From Bradyrhizobium sp. AZCC 1719 (GTDB lineage Bacteria; Pseudomonadota; Alphaproteobacteria; Rhizobiales; Xanthobacteraceae): a DNA stretch of 64,000 nucleotides. The position numbers were made by a program, and so were the translations under genes. The stretch is from positions 2,571,001-2,635,000 of the forward strand of contig NZ_JAZHRU010000001.1 of assembly GCF_036924525.1 (NCBI RefSeq), given 5' to 3'. Every line of letters begins with the position of its first letter. Position 1 is the stretch's first letter. Below the pieces are notes generated by a model. That model saw nothing but the letters and a program-made list of their open reading frames with translations. It ran no database searches and was not told where the DNA came from. Below are positions 46,175 through 57,465 of the stretch, in pieces.

Positions 46175-46849
46175 ATGGTCTATCGGCGAACCCATCAGGT
46201 CGTAAAGCGGCTGGCGGCGCGGCGTAGCGCCATCCTGGCGGCGGCGCGGGATGCTGCGGCCGAAGGCGGCATGGCGGCGGTGCAGATCGCCCCGGTTGCG
46301 GTCCGCGCCAATGTCGCGGCCGGCACAGTCTATCGTTACTTCCCCTCCAAGGCCGAACTGATTTCCGAACTGATCGCCGAGGTCTCGCGGGATGAGCTGG
46401 CCGCGATTCGCCGCGCGGCGGATGCGGCGCCGGGACCGTCCTCGGCGCTCGCCGCCGCCGTCACCACGGTTGCCGTGCATGTGCTGTCGCAGCGCAGGCT
46501 CGCCTGGGGCATTCTGGCCGAACCTGTCGATGTCGACGTCTCGGTGTCGCGGCTTGCCAGCCGCCGCGAAATCTCCGGCGAGATCGCTGCCAGAATTGAC
46601 GCCGCGGTGCGTGCCGGCCATCTGCCGGCGCAGGATACCGCGCTCGCCGCCACCGCGCTGCTCGGTGCGCTGCATGAATCGCTGGTTGGCCCGCTGGCGC
46701 CCGAGAATCTGGATGACCCCGCGAAGCTGCGCGACGCCGTGCAAACGGTCACACTTTTGGCGCTACGTGCCGTAGGCGTGATGGATGCCCGCGCCCGCGG
46801 CCTCGTGGTGCAGGCGGTGCTGCCGGCCAAGGCGCTGGTCGGGGCCTAG
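46175..46849 (+). CDS. TetR/AcrR family transcriptional regulator
   Basis: 224 residues. The HTH is at about 15-65 (RRSAILAAARDAAAEGGMAAVQIAPVAVRANVAAGTVYRYFPSKAELISELI). The ligand domain is Ala-rich with no clear subfamily. Start 46175 (MVYRRTHQVV) is preferred to the open frame from 46109, which overlaps the inverted repeat and a leader shared with the GT87 gene. It lies upstream of an OsmC gene in the same direction with a 106-bp gap, so OsmC is a candidate target, though separate repeats precede it. Confidence 0.88.
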   Translation: MVYRRTHQVVKRLAARRSAILAAARDAAAEGGMAAVQIAPVAVRANVAAGTVYRYFPSKAELISELIAEVSRDELAAIRRAADAAPGPSSALAAAVTTVAVHVLSQRRLAWGILAEPVDVDVSVSRLASRREISGEIAARIDAAVRAGHLPAQDTALAATALLGALHESLVGPLAPENLDDPAKLRDAVQTVTLLALRAVGVMDARARGLVVQAVLPAKALVGA

Positions 46850-46862
46850 GAACTTCCCGCCT

Positions 46863-46907
46863 TTGCGACACGCCCTTTGTCGCAACCATTTGTGTCGCAA
46901 CCATTTG
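46863..46907. promoter_or_regulatory. Repeat-type operator upstream of the OsmC gene
   Basis: TTGCGACA (46863-46870) and TGTCGCAA (46878-46885) make an 8-bp inverted repeat. The second arm is also the start of a perfect 15-bp tandem repeat, TGTCGCAACCATTTG (46878-46892 and 46893-46907). A regulator could bind the array in more than one register. Confidence 0.55.
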
Positions 46908-46955
46908 CCACGCTGCGGCTTATCGACGGGTCCAACCCGCGATCAGGAGCATGCG

Positions 46956-47381
46956 ATGAGCACGACATCAGGGTCTGCCAAATGGCAGGGCGGTATCAAG
47001 GACGGCAAGGGCGCAATCTCGACCAAAAGCGGCGCGCTGAGTGACTATCCTTACGGCTTTTCGAGCCGCTTCGAGGGCAAGCCTGGCTCCAATCCGGAAG
47101 AGCTGATCGGCGCGGCGCACGCCGCGTGCTTCACCATGGCGCTGTCGCTGATTCTGGGTGAAGCCAAGCTCACCGCCGAGCACATGGAAACCAAGGCCGA
47201 CGTAACGCTGGAAAAACAGGGCGATGGTTTTGCCGTCACCTCGATTCATCTGACACTGAATGCGAAGATACCCGGCGCTGAGGACACGAAATTTCAGGAG
47301 CTGGCGGGTAAGGCCAAGGAGGGCTGCCCGATCTCGAAGCTTCTGAACACCAAGATCACGCTGGACGCGAAGCTGCAGTAG
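46956..47381 (+). CDS. OsmC family peroxiredoxin-like protein
   Basis: A 141-residue thiol peroxidase that reduces organic hydroperoxides. The two catalytic cysteines are visible (AAHAACFTMALS, near residue 60, and GCPISKLL, near 126). N-terminal WQGGIKDGKG and the FEGKPGSNPEELIGAAHAAC core are typical of the OsmC, not Ohr, subgroup. AGGAG precedes the start at 46956. An unusual repeat array sits upstream, likely its control site. Confidence 0.92.
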   Translation: MSTTSGSAKWQGGIKDGKGAISTKSGALSDYPYGFSSRFEGKPGSNPEELIGAAHAACFTMALSLILGEAKLTAEHMETKADVTLEKQGDGFAVTSIHLTLNAKIPGAEDTKFQELAGKAKEGCPISKLLNTKITLDAKLQ

Positions 47382-47531
47382 TCGGCGCGAAGCGGCGAAC
47401 TATGGTGCAATTGCGCACCTGAGAATCTCTCGCGCCACAAGCTCGCCACAAGCTCTGGATTCCGGGCTCGCGCGTGCGCGTGGCCGGGAAGGACGGTGAG
47501 AGCTGACGGTCGCGCCATCACCTACACGCCA

Positions 47532-48968
47532 TCACTTATCGGGCTTGCCCTCCCCACCGACAGTGGCGATGCGCACCATGTTGGTGGTGCCGGGGATGCG
47601 AAGCGGCACGCCGGCGACGATGATCACGCGCTGGCCTGCGTTGGCGAAGCCGTCACGAAACGCGATCGAGCCGGCGCGGTCGACCATGTCGTCCTGGTCG
47701 TGCGCATCTTCCGCCACCACGCAATGCACACCCCAGACAACCGACAATTTGCGGCCGGTCTCAAGGTTCGGCGTGATCGCCACCACCGGCAGCTTCGGCC
47801 GCTCGCGGGCCACGCGGATCGCCGTGGAGCCCGACGAGGTCCAGCAGATGATCGCGGATAATTCCAGCGTCTCGGCGATCTGCCGCGCGGCGTCCGCGAT
47901 GGCATCGCCGACCGTATTCTCCGGCTCGGCCCGCTGCGCCGACAGCACCGAGCGATAGGTCGGATCGCGCTCCACCTCTTCGCCGATGCGATTCATGGTC
48001 GAGACTGCTTCGACCGGGAATTTGCCGGCGGCGGACTCCGCTGACAGCATGATGGCGTCGGCGCCTTCATAGACGGCGGTCGCGACGTCAGAGACTTCGG
48101 CGCGCGTCGGCACCGGCGCCTGGATCATCGATTCCAGCATTTGCGTTGCGATCACCACCGGCTTGCCGGCCCGACGCGCCATCCGCGTCATCTGTTTCTG
48201 CAGGCTCGGCACCCGCTCCAGCGGCAGCTCGACGCCGAGGTCGCCGCGCGCCACCATCAGCGCGTCGGAAGCATCGATGATCTCGGCGAGCCGGTCGATC
48301 GCCTGCGGCTTCTCGATCTTGGCCATGACAGCGGCGCGGCCGCGGATCATCCGCTTGGCTTCGTTGACATCCTCGGCGCGCTGCACGAAGGAAAGCGCGA
48401 CCCAGTCTATCCCGGTCGTCAGCGCGGCTTCCAGATCGGCACGGTCCTTCGGCGTCATCGCCGACACCGGCAGATCGGTATCGGGCAGGCTGACGCCCTT
48501 GCGGTCCGACATCTTGCCGCCGATCACCACCCGCGTCACTGCGCGCTCGCTCGACGTCTCCTCGGCAATCAGGCGCACCTTGCCGTCGTCGAGCAGCAGC
48601 GCATGACCCGGCCGCAGTGCTGCGAGAATTTCCGGATGCGGCAACTGCACGCGGTTGTTATCGCCGGGCGTCTTGTCCGAATCGAGCACAAAACTCTGGC
48701 CGTTCTTGAGCTGCGTCGAACCTTCGGTGAACGCGCCGAGCCGCAGCTTCGGTCCCTGCAGGTCGACGAGGATGCCGATCGGACGGCCGTAGCTGCTCTC
48801 GACATTGCGGATGGTATTGACCAGCTCGCGCATCTTGTCGTGCGGCGTGTGGCTCATGTTGATGCGGAACACGTCCGCACCGGCCTCGAACAGTTTCCGG
48901 ATCATCGCGCTGTCGGACGATGCCGGGCCGAGGGTTGCGAGAATCTTGATACGACGGAGCCGTCTCAT
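47532..48968 (-). CDS. pyk: Pyruvate kinase
   Basis: A 478-residue enzyme of the last glycolytic step (phosphoenolpyruvate plus ADP to pyruvate plus ATP). The start is MRRLRRIKILATLGP. Further motifs are RINMSHTPHDK, the substrate/metal site around MAKIEKPQAID, VARGDLGVELP and IMLSAESAAGKFPVEAV. The C-terminal allosteric domain starts about residue 350 (LELSAIICWTSSGSTA). The start codon overlaps the stop of the upstream DUF1036 gene (ATGA), so translation is coupled. The frame open to 49121 is antisense-like extra sequence and not used. Confidence 0.96.
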   Translation of the reverse strand: MRRLRRIKILATLGPASSDSAMIRKLFEAGADVFRINMSHTPHDKMRELVNTIRNVESSYGRPIGILVDLQGPKLRLGAFTEGSTQLKNGQSFVLDSDKTPGDNNRVQLPHPEILAALRPGHALLLDDGKVRLIAEETSSERAVTRVVIGGKMSDRKGVSLPDTDLPVSAMTPKDRADLEAALTTGIDWVALSFVQRAEDVNEAKRMIRGRAAVMAKIEKPQAIDRLAEIIDASDALMVARGDLGVELPLERVPSLQKQMTRMARRAGKPVVIATQMLESMIQAPVPTRAEVSDVATAVYEGADAIMLSAESAAGKFPVEAVSTMNRIGEEVERDPTYRSVLSAQRAEPENTVGDAIADAARQIAETLELSAIICWTSSGSTAIRVARERPKLPVVAITPNLETGRKLSVVWGVHCVVAEDAHDQDDMVDRAGSIAFRDGFANAGQRVIIVAGVPLRIPGTTNMVRIATVGGEGKPDK

Positions 48969-49549
48969 TGCTTGGGCGCCGGGGCTGGCGGCAGACCCGG
49001 TCCACCCGGCGGATTGGACAGGCCGGGAACCCCGCCGGGGCCCCCCGGTCCCATTGTGCCTGGAATTCCCGGCACGCGCTGCCCGGGCTGCTCGTTGGCT
49101 TCTGTCAGTTGCACGGTCCACGCTCGCTGTTCGCCTGTATCGACCTCGAAGAACCCGGTGCGGTCATAGCCACGCGCCAGGCAGTTCTCGGTCCCCTTGA
49201 TGGTGAATTCCTTATCACGCGAACACATGAAGGCCTGTCCCGACCATTCGCCGCCGCGGTCATAGTCGAGCGCGTAGATGTAATAGTAGCGCGCAACAAG
49301 AGTTCCGCGCAGCAGGGTCTCGCAACTGCGTGACGACACGTTCCACCACCCTTCGGTGGTCCAGCCCTCGGCATCCTTGTAGCCCAGCGCGATGCCGACC
49401 CGGCTGGACGTATTGTTGCAGAGCCGGAAATCGGCCGCCGCTGGACTGCTCCACAGACACGCCACCGCCAGTGCAAACAGCGGCGCAAGGCCGGCGGCGG
49501 TCACGCGAGCGGGGAGGGGAGACAAGCAGCGCGAATCTTTTCCGATCAT
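48965..49549 (-). CDS. DUF1036 family periplasmic protein
   Basis: 194 residues. Signal peptide at about 1-38 (ending PAAA), then the DUF1036 domain (DFRLCNNTSSRVGIALGYKD, EGWTTEGWWNVSSRSCETLLRG, YYYIYALDYDRGGEWSGQAFMCSRDKEFTI). Its conserved cysteines can pair. The tail is unusual: a Gly-Pro-rich collagen-like run (PGIPGTMGPGGPGGVPGL, then PGLPPAPAP). DUF1036 genes next to pyk are common in Bradyrhizobiaceae and of unknown role. It overlaps pyk by 4 bp, in one operon. Confidence 0.88.
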   Translation of the reverse strand: MIGKDSRCLSPLPARVTAAGLAPLFALAVACLWSSPAAADFRLCNNTSSRVGIALGYKDAEGWTTEGWWNVSSRSCETLLRGTLVARYYYIYALDYDRGGEWSGQAFMCSRDKEFTIKGTENCLARGYDRTGFFEVDTGEQRAWTVQLTEANEQPGQRVPGIPGTMGPGGPGGVPGLSNPPGGPGLPPAPAPKQ

Positions 49550-49749
49550 GCAGCGAAGCTATATCAAATCATTGACGATTTCGCGTGACCCGGCGGGGCC
49601 TGTCAACGGCAGGGGAACGCCTTTCCCGCGCTATGGGAAACCGCGGCTCCTTGTGAGGTTGCCAATTTTGCGCGCAGATATGGCAAAATCTGTGACAATT
49701 ACCACCTGATATCAATATGCTCGGAACATGTGACGCGGGATGCAAGGCC

Positions 49750-50052
<303 letters not shown>

Positions 50053-50072
50053 GCCGTTCTGGCTCCTTTGTT

Positions 50073-50163
50073 CGTCATGGCCGGGCTTGTCCCGGCCATC
50101 CACGTCTTCATTGCCGCGACGCTGTTAAGACGTGGATGCCCGGGACGAGCCCGGGCATGACGG
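50073..50163. repeat. Palindromic intergenic repeat
   Basis: cgtcatggccgggcttgtcc at the left end faces gacgagcccgggcatgacgg at the right end. An inner cacgtctt/aagacgtg pair is also present. It is a typical mobile palindromic element between genes. Confidence 0.75.
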
Positions 50164-50329
50164 AAACAGAATCGCCCTCATCTCCTGTGGGCGCGCTGTG
50201 GATGAGCGCGATGCTGCCTTGACGCGAGGCCCCCCGATCTTGAGGGTCATCTGCGAAAAAGCGCCGTGCGGTAACGCGTGCGGCGCTTGATCTTTCAGCA
50301 TCACCATCAGTTCCACTCAGGAGTACCCG

Positions 50330-50602
50330 ATGGCCACCTCCGCCGCCGCCGTCCAGGACGAGCCCGCGACAAGATTCGCCAAAGACCAGCTCAAGGCCAT
50401 CATCGAGCGCATCGAGCGTCTGGAAGAAGAAAAGAAGACGATCTCCGACGACATCCGTGACGTCTATGCCGAAGCCAAGGGCAACGGCTTCGACACCAAG
50501 GCGCTGCGCACCATCGTGCGGATGCGCAAGCAGGATGCCAACGAGCGCGCCGAGCAGGAAACCATTTTGGAAACCTACATGCAGGCGCTTGGGATGCTGT
50601 GA
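50330..50602 (+). CDS. gapR: DUF2312 / GapR-type chromosome-associated protein
   Basis: A 90-residue helical protein of the UPF0335/DUF2312 family, including GapR of Caulobacter, which forms clamps on overtwisted DNA ahead of replication and transcription forks. The sequence from [21 protein letters not shown] through [23 protein letters not shown] to the C-terminal ETYMQALG is close to that of known members and predicts a long dimerisation helix with basic DNA-facing residues (RMRKQD). It lies alone. The gene name rests on family membership. Confidence 0.93.
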   Translation: MATSAAAVQDEPATRFAKDQLKAIIERIERLEEEKKTISDDIRDVYAEAKGNGFDTKALRTIVRMRKQDANERAEQETILETYMQALGML

Positions 50603-50814
50603 GGCTTCCGTCGTCCTGGCCAAGCGAACCAACGGGTCCGGCCCTCGGCCGGCCCGATGACAGGCTCCGTGAGCGCGAGCTGGGACCCATAATCACAAAT
50701 GGTGATGTTGCGCAAAGCTGGGGCCACAGCCGGCTCTAAGGCGCACGTTTGTGGCTATGGGTCATCGCGTTCGCGAGGACGACATCGAGATTGTGGAAGC
50801 AGTGCGGGCCGCGC

Positions 50815-52458
50815 CTAGCGCAGCGCGGCGGTGCGCAGCACGAACGACTGCGTCGGCAGTTGCACGGTTGCCGATCCGGTGAAGCGATCGCAGGTCATGC
50901 CCATCATCGGATCTTCCGAGAACGTCATGGAGACCGCGGCCTGCGGCTTGACGAAGTGGGCGCGCATCTGGGTCATCTCGGTGTCGCCGAGCACGGTCGT
51001 CGACATTGCGCTGCTGGCACTCGGCGCCAGCATCACCACCCGCATCCAGATATTGTTGCCCTGTGCGGCGGCAAGGCGGGTCGAGGTGGCGACCACGCTG
51101 TCCTGACCCTGGGTGCCTTTGGCGACAACGGTGTTGATTTCGGTCGCAGCGGCGCCGGAGCTGCGCGCCGGACGGGCGGGGCGCGGGATAGCCGCGGAGG
51201 CGGCGACGATGTTGGAGCGATCGAGCGGCGAAGAAGCGGCCGGCGCATAGGCCATCGCCTTGTTGAACGCGTCGCTGACGCTGGCGGTCGGCTGCGGATC
51301 GGTGGCGGCGGCGAGCGCCTGCCGGGCGCGGAGGGCCGCAACCTGCGCCGGGGTTGCCTGGTTCGCCGCGGTCGGCACGTCGTCCCAGAAGCCGCGGGAA
51401 TTGATGATATCGGCGGGCGTTTGCGGCCTCGGCTCGGCCTTGTCGGCGGACGCCTGCGCAACCTGTTTCGTCTCAGGCTTGTTCGTCTCAGGCTTGGGCT
51501 CGGCTCGAGCTTTGGGCGCCGACGCGATCTGGGCGTCGGCCGACGCGAGCTGGATCGTCGCACCGACCGGCTTTGCGCGCGGGGTCGGGACCGGTTCGGC
51601 GGATTTCACAGCAGCCACACTGGTCGGTGCAGGCTTCTCGTTCTTGACGGGGGCGCTGGCGGCCTCGTCATCCTCTTCAGTCGACTTGCCGCCCCTGAAC
51701 AGGGCTGCGAACAGGTTCGGCATCTTGATGGTAGCGGCACTGTCGCCATTGCCGCGGCGTTCGATGTCGGCGCGGGCCAGTTCATAGCCCTTCATCGGAC
51801 CGCCATTGGACGGCAGGTGCACCGTGCGTCCGTCCGGGAATACCCTGGCAAGCTGATCGTGGGTCATGCGCGGCCAGTGACGAACGCTGCCGGTATCGAG
51901 GTGGACGAAAGGCGATCCGGAGGTCGGGTAGAAGCCGACGCCGCCGCGCTGCAAGCGGAGGCCGGCGGCGCGGATCTGCTCCAGCGGCACGTCCGGGATG
52001 TAGAAGTCCATGGCGTGGCCGAGCATGTGCTGGCTGAAACGCGCCACGCCGGAGGAGCGGCGGCGGAGCATGGAGTTGGTGGCGGGGGAGCGATAGGCGG
52101 AGATGATCTGGATCGGCTTCTTGCCGTCGACGTCGCGGTAGACTTCCCAGATGATATCGAACAGGTGCCGATCCATCGTGGTGGAGTCCTGGCTGCGCCA
52201 GTCGCGAAGGAAGTGATTGAGCTTCTTCAGCGCCTCTTCGTCGTAGCGCCCGTCGCGCTTGAAGGTGACGGTGAGATCTTCGCCGGAATGGGTATGGTGA
52301 AAGGAGAGGGTGCGGGTTTCGTTCAGCGCCGTCGCATCATGCACCGTGCCCGCGCCAGCCAGCAGCAAAAGCGACGTCAAGCCGATCCGACATCCGGCCT
52401 TTGGCAGAGCAAGCGGATTGAATTGGCGCGCGAAACCAGCCAGCACGTATGAGCCCAC
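50815..52458 (-). CDS. DUF882 / peptidase M15-like murein endopeptidase with long C-terminal extension
   Basis: 547 residues. N-terminal signal sequence (about 15-45), then the DUF882/YcbK-like peptidase domain (about 50-200). Zinc ligands are in SQHMLGHAMDF (His and Asp) and FVHLDTG (His). ISAYRSPATNS is the signature loop. The rest (about 220-547) is a Lys/Pro/Ala-rich, disordered-looking extension ending in a small folded region (NNIWMRVVMLAPSASSAM). The family cleaves peptidoglycan cross-links. The start is uncertain: GTG 52458 is in frame, and a GTG 12 bp further in is also possible. Confidence 0.88.
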   Translation of the reverse strand: MGSYVLAGFARQFNPLALPKAGCRIGLTSLLLLAGAGTVHDATALNETRTLSFHHTHSGEDLTVTFKRDGRYDEEALKKLNHFLRDWRSQDSTTMDRHLFDIIWEVYRDVDGKKPIQIISAYRSPATNSMLRRRSSGVARFSQHMLGHAMDFYIPDVPLEQIRAAGLRLQRGGVGFYPTSGSPFVHLDTGSVRHWPRMTHDQLARVFPDGRTVHLPSNGGPMKGYELARADIERRGNGDSAATIKMPNLFAALFRGGKSTEEDDEAASAPVKNEKPAPTSVAAVKSAEPVPTPRAKPVGATIQLASADAQIASAPKARAEPKPETNKPETKQVAQASADKAEPRPQTPADIINSRGFWDDVPTAANQATPAQVAALRARQALAAATDPQPTASVSDAFNKAMAYAPAASSPLDRSNIVAASAAIPRPARPARSSGAAATEINTVVAKGTQGQDSVVATSTRLAAAQGNNIWMRVVMLAPSASSAMSTTVLGDTEMTQMRAHFVKPQAAVSMTFSEDPMMGMTCDRFTGSATVQLPTQSFVLRTAALR

Positions 52459-52713
52459 CCAGTCGACGAGCGTTCACGGTGTTTCTTTTGCAGACCCCCG
52501 GCAAAAGACGGTGAACGCTTTCTTAAAGCAGGAGGGTTAACCGAGGTTTACCGTCCTGCCCCCAAGCAAGCCTTAACCTAACGCGTTGACTATGGCGAAA
52601 AAGTGCCCGGTGTCGAATCCGGATGGATGGTGGTTAACGTAAACAATCTCTCCGGCGAGGAGAGATTGTTGATTTTGTTCGAAAATTCAGCCCTCAGGCG
52701 GTAGTGCTCCGGA
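52459..52713. other. Intergenic region between the M15 peptidase and L,D-transpeptidase genes
   Basis: About 255 bp. It includes the hairpin at 52642-52670 and, nearer the M15 gene, TTAACC-rich sequence but no promoter I can place. Reading the minus strand it is the 3' end of the ldt gene and the 5' region of the peptidase gene. Confidence 0.4.
52642..52670 (-). terminator. Hairpin after the L,D-transpeptidase gene
   Basis: AACAATCTCTCC (52642-52653) and GGAGAGATTGTT (52659-52670) pair perfectly around GGCGA. On the minus strand it follows the ldt stop by about 44 bp, and the T-tract on that side is weak (TTTACGTT). Confidence 0.55.
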
Positions 52714-54861
52714 TTACCGGGTGAACCGCGGTTGCGGTCGCCGGCCGATCGGTGCCGGCGGCGTCATGGGCGACGGACCGCCGAACAGGCGCTCGAAGAA
52801 TGACGGGCCGGACGAGAAGGTGTTGTCGCTGGCGAAGTTGACGCCGGCCGGCAGGCTCGAGCCGGCCGGGCGCGAATAGCTCGGCTGCGCATGGGCAACC
52901 ATGGCCTCCAAATCCCTGCTGCGGCCGTTCTTGAGCAGGGCGATCATCGTGGCGTCGCGGCCATAGATGTCCTTGCGGATCTGCAGCTTGCCGGCATCGT
53001 CCACGAAAGCGGTCTGGTAGGTGATGTTGACCGGGATCGGCGTCGGGAATTTCAGGTCGATCTCGCTGCGGCCGTACATGCTGCGGATCTTTTCCGGCGT
53101 ATAGCGCTCGTTCGGCATCGTGATGTTGAGCAGCGTCGAGGCGTATTGATCCGGATTCTGCACCCGCATGCAGCCATGGCTGAAGGCGCGCTCTTCCTTC
53201 GCGAACAGATGCTTGTCCGGGGTGTCGTGCTGATAGACCAGGAACTTGTTCGGGAAGTTGAAGCGGATGCGGCCGAGCGCATTGGCTTCACCGGGCGGCT
53301 GCGAAATGTGGATGCTGCCGTCGCGGCGGCGCTCGAGCCTCAGACCCATGCGATCCAGCACGGTCGGATCCTGCTGCAGCGCCGGCAGATATTCGTTGTA
53401 GATGATCGACGGCGGCACGTTCCATGTCGGGTTGACGGTGATGAACTTCATCGTTTCCGTCAGCATCGGCGTGGCGTGCTTGCCCGGCTTTCCGGTCACC
53501 ACGCGGGTGGTCCACACCGGGGCCCCGTTCTGCATCACCTTCAGCGTGAAGTCGGGCACATTGAGGATGACATAGGCATTGCCGAGCGAGGCAGCGCCGA
53601 GTTGGCGCGGCAGCCAGCGCAAGCGCTCCAGATTGACGAGGACGATGTCGATCTGCCGGTCGCGCTTCGGGCTGTTGATCGCCTTCACCGTGCGGTCGTC
53701 AAGCACGCCGGTCGGCTTGAGATCGACGCTCTCCTGGAATTTGCGTACGGCGGCAGCAACCTTGGCGTCGTAATGCGTGCCGTCGGGATTTTCGGTGACG
53801 CCGAGCTTGGCGCGCAGTTGCGGCACGCGCGGGTCTTCCGGCGCGACCTCACCCTGCTTCTTGGTGGCGGCCTTGTACGCCAGCGCCGGACCCTCGGCGA
53901 TGTGGATCATCGGTCCGTCGCCCTGGCCGCGCAGCTCGGCGAGCTTGGCCTTCAGATCCTTGTAGAGCTTGTGCGGCGGGTTGTAGCCGTCGAGCGCAGC
54001 TGAAGCGTCCTTGGCAGTCGAGATGTTGGCGAGCACTTCGGCCGGATCGGTCGGGTGCTCGGGGTACTGGATGTCGGCAGCGACCTGCGACCAGTGCATC
54101 CGGCCGCTCTGGGCCTGCCGCGCATAGTCGAGCATGCTCGCGGTCAGTTTCAGTTCGGCTTCGGCGAGCTGGTCCGGCGAAGTGGCGGCGGCAAAATCCG
54201 GTACCGGATAGTCGGCCGGATTGAGGCCTTCGGCGGCGGCGTCCTTCATGCGGGCTATCACGCCCTTGCCGCTGTCGGTCAATTTGCCCGCTTGCGTCCA
54301 TTGCGGCGCATAGTCCCGCGTCGAGTAGAACTTCTCGACGGCAGCGCGCTCGTTCTTGCGGTCGAAATAGCGCAGCGATTTGGCGCCGAGCATGTCGCGC
54401 AACCGGTCGGCGACCGGCTGGTCGGCCGGTGCGACGGTGCTGACCTTCACCGGCTCCGTGGCGGGTTCGGAGGCGGGCGCGGTGGCTGTCGCGGCCGGAG
54501 GCGTGGTTGTGGCGGCGTCGCTCGGCTTGGCCGCCGGCGCGGTGACGTTCTCCGTCGGCTTGATATCCATCTTGGGTTCAGCCGCCTTCGGGGCCGTCCT
54601 CGGTTCGGCCGGCTTCTCTGTTGCCTTGGCCGCATCGGGCACTGTGCCGGTCGAGTCCATCTTGAAATCGCCGATGGTGGGAGGCGGAACGTTAGCGGGC
54701 TCGGGACGGGGAACTGCTGCATCGATCGCGAGTTCGGCAGCACTGGCGCGCGGCGTATCCGACGGAGCCGCCAGTGCTGAGGTCGCTGATACCGTGAGGA
54801 AGGTTGCCGCGACGGCCATCAGCACGCGGTCAAATCCTGCACGATTCGAACAGTCACGCAT
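52714..54861 (-). CDS. ldtD: L,D-transpeptidase of the YcbB/LdtD type
   Basis: 715 residues. Signal peptide at about 1-32, then a Pro/Ala/Lys-rich linker (about 35-145). A peptidoglycan-binding-like helical region follows (ERAAVEKFYSTRDYAPQW, VAAAVRKFQESVDLKPTGVLDDRTV). The YkuD catalytic domain has the active-site motif SHGCMR (561-566, nucleophile Cys564) preceded by HDTPDKHLF. These enzymes make 3-3 cross-links in peptidoglycan. Start 54861 is preferred since AAGGGGG lies 7 bp before it, and GTG 54867 is too close to that site. The stop is followed by a hairpin. The symbol is by family, not proof. Confidence 0.93.
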   Translation of the reverse strand: MRDCSNRAGFDRVLMAVAATFLTVSATSALAAPSDTPRASAAELAIDAAVPRPEPANVPPPTIGDFKMDSTGTVPDAAKATEKPAEPRTAPKAAEPKMDIKPTENVTAPAAKPSDAATTTPPAATATAPASEPATEPVKVSTVAPADQPVADRLRDMLGAKSLRYFDRKNERAAVEKFYSTRDYAPQWTQAGKLTDSGKGVIARMKDAAAEGLNPADYPVPDFAAATSPDQLAEAELKLTASMLDYARQAQSGRMHWSQVAADIQYPEHPTDPAEVLANISTAKDASAALDGYNPPHKLYKDLKAKLAELRGQGDGPMIHIAEGPALAYKAATKKQGEVAPEDPRVPQLRAKLGVTENPDGTHYDAKVAAAVRKFQESVDLKPTGVLDDRTVKAINSPKRDRQIDIVLVNLERLRWLPRQLGAASLGNAYVILNVPDFTLKVMQNGAPVWTTRVVTGKPGKHATPMLTETMKFITVNPTWNVPPSIIYNEYLPALQQDPTVLDRMGLRLERRRDGSIHISQPPGEANALGRIRFNFPNKFLVYQHDTPDKHLFAKEERAFSHGCMRVQNPDQYASTLLNITMPNERYTPEKIRSMYGRSEIDLKFPTPIPVNITYQTAFVDDAGKLQIRKDIYGRDATMIALLKNGRSRDLEAMVAHAQPSYSRPAGSSLPAGVNFASDNTFSSGPSFFERLFGGPSPMTPPAPIGRRPQPRFTR

Positions 54862-55221
54862 CGTCACACCCCCTTGGGCGAAACTGCCCCGGCATGGAAC
54901 AGTCGTTGGAATGATTCATAGCTTGCGCGGGAAAGCGCCGGCTTCGGTCGGTTTCTCTGTCGTACGCCTGCACGCTACGATTCAAACGCAGACGATACAT
55001 GTGCCCCTTTCATGCAGCCAGCGCCATGCGGGACCACTCACGACAAACTGACCTCAAACTACCCGTTTGCATTCGGGTCACGCGGTTTTGCCACGCCACC
55101 CGTCATTTGTCTGTCACCGCCAAGCCACGGTTCAAAAGCTTCCGAACGACCGATGTCCTTGGTTTGCCACGATCTTTGCCACGCGGGCGCCGTAATCGCG
55201 CAAGCGCCCGTTGCTCGCGTC
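54862..55221. other. Gene-free upstream region of the L,D-transpeptidase gene
   Basis: About 360 bp between two minus-strand genes. No recognised repeat, RNA gene or confident promoter. A -24/-12 sigma-54 promoter was looked for because a sigma-54 activator gene lies upstream, but no match with the standard spacing was seen. Confidence 0.4.
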
Positions 55222-56721
<1,500 letters not shown>

Positions 56722-56823
56722 GGCTCTCCCCGCACGCTACTGTATTGTACCGAATCGGGGCAATTTCGCCGATGCCGATTAACGTTCTCTTAAACGTTGA
56801 AAAACGGCGTTGTTGAGAAGCGG

Positions 56824-57465
56824 CTAGGCGTTGAGGTGCGGCCACACTTCGAGCGCGCCGCGATAGCACATGTCGAGAGCCACATAGAGTATGATGGCGA
56901 GGCCGACATAGGCGATCCAGCGCTGCTTTTCCAGGAGGCGCGCGATGAAGTTGGCGGCGAGCCCCATCAGCGCGATGGAGAGCGCCAAGCCGAAAATCAG
57001 AATCATCGGATGCTCGCGCGCGGCGCCCGCGACGGCGAGTACGTTGTCCAGCGACATCGAAACGTCGGCGAGCGTGATCTGCCAGACGGCCTGGCCAAGC
57101 GTTTTTTGATGACGTCCACCGGCTGACGCATCGATCGCGCTTGCGGCCGAGAGACTCTGCATTTTCGGTTCATGATGCGACGTACGCAACTCGCGCCACA
57201 TCTTCCAGCACACCCAAAGCAGCAGAATGCCGCCGGCAAGCAGCAGTCCGATGATTTGCAGCAATTGGACCGTTACGGAGGCGAAGCCGATCCGCAGCGC
57301 CGTGGCGGCCAAAATGCCGATCAGAATCGCCTTCTTGCGCTGGCCCTCGGGGAGACCCGCGGCCGCAAGTCCGATGACGATCGCATTGTCGCCGGCGAGC
57401 ACCAGGTCGATCATCACGACCTGGAAAAACGCTGTCAGGGATTGAGAGGAGATCAACTCTAGCAT
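56824..57465 (-). CDS. TerC family integral membrane protein
   Basis: A 213-residue polytopic protein of the TerC/YjbE family, linked to metal (Mn, tellurite) export or resistance. Helices include FFQVVMIDLVLAGDNAIVIGLAAAG (with the conserved DxVxAGDNAI motif) and LADVSMSLDNVLAVAGAA (second aspartate motif). The C-terminal part is GLAIILYVALDM. A His/Glu-rich loop (SHHEP) lies between the halves. Start 57465 is preferred to 57543 on family comparison and GGAG upstream. Confidence 0.9.
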   Translation of the reverse strand: MLELISSQSLTAFFQVVMIDLVLAGDNAIVIGLAAAGLPEGQRKKAILIGILAATALRIGFASVTVQLLQIIGLLLAGGILLLWVCWKMWRELRTSHHEPKMQSLSAASAIDASAGGRHQKTLGQAVWQITLADVSMSLDNVLAVAGAAREHPMILIFGLALSIALMGLAANFIARLLEKQRWIAYVGLAIILYVALDMCYRGALEVWPHLNA

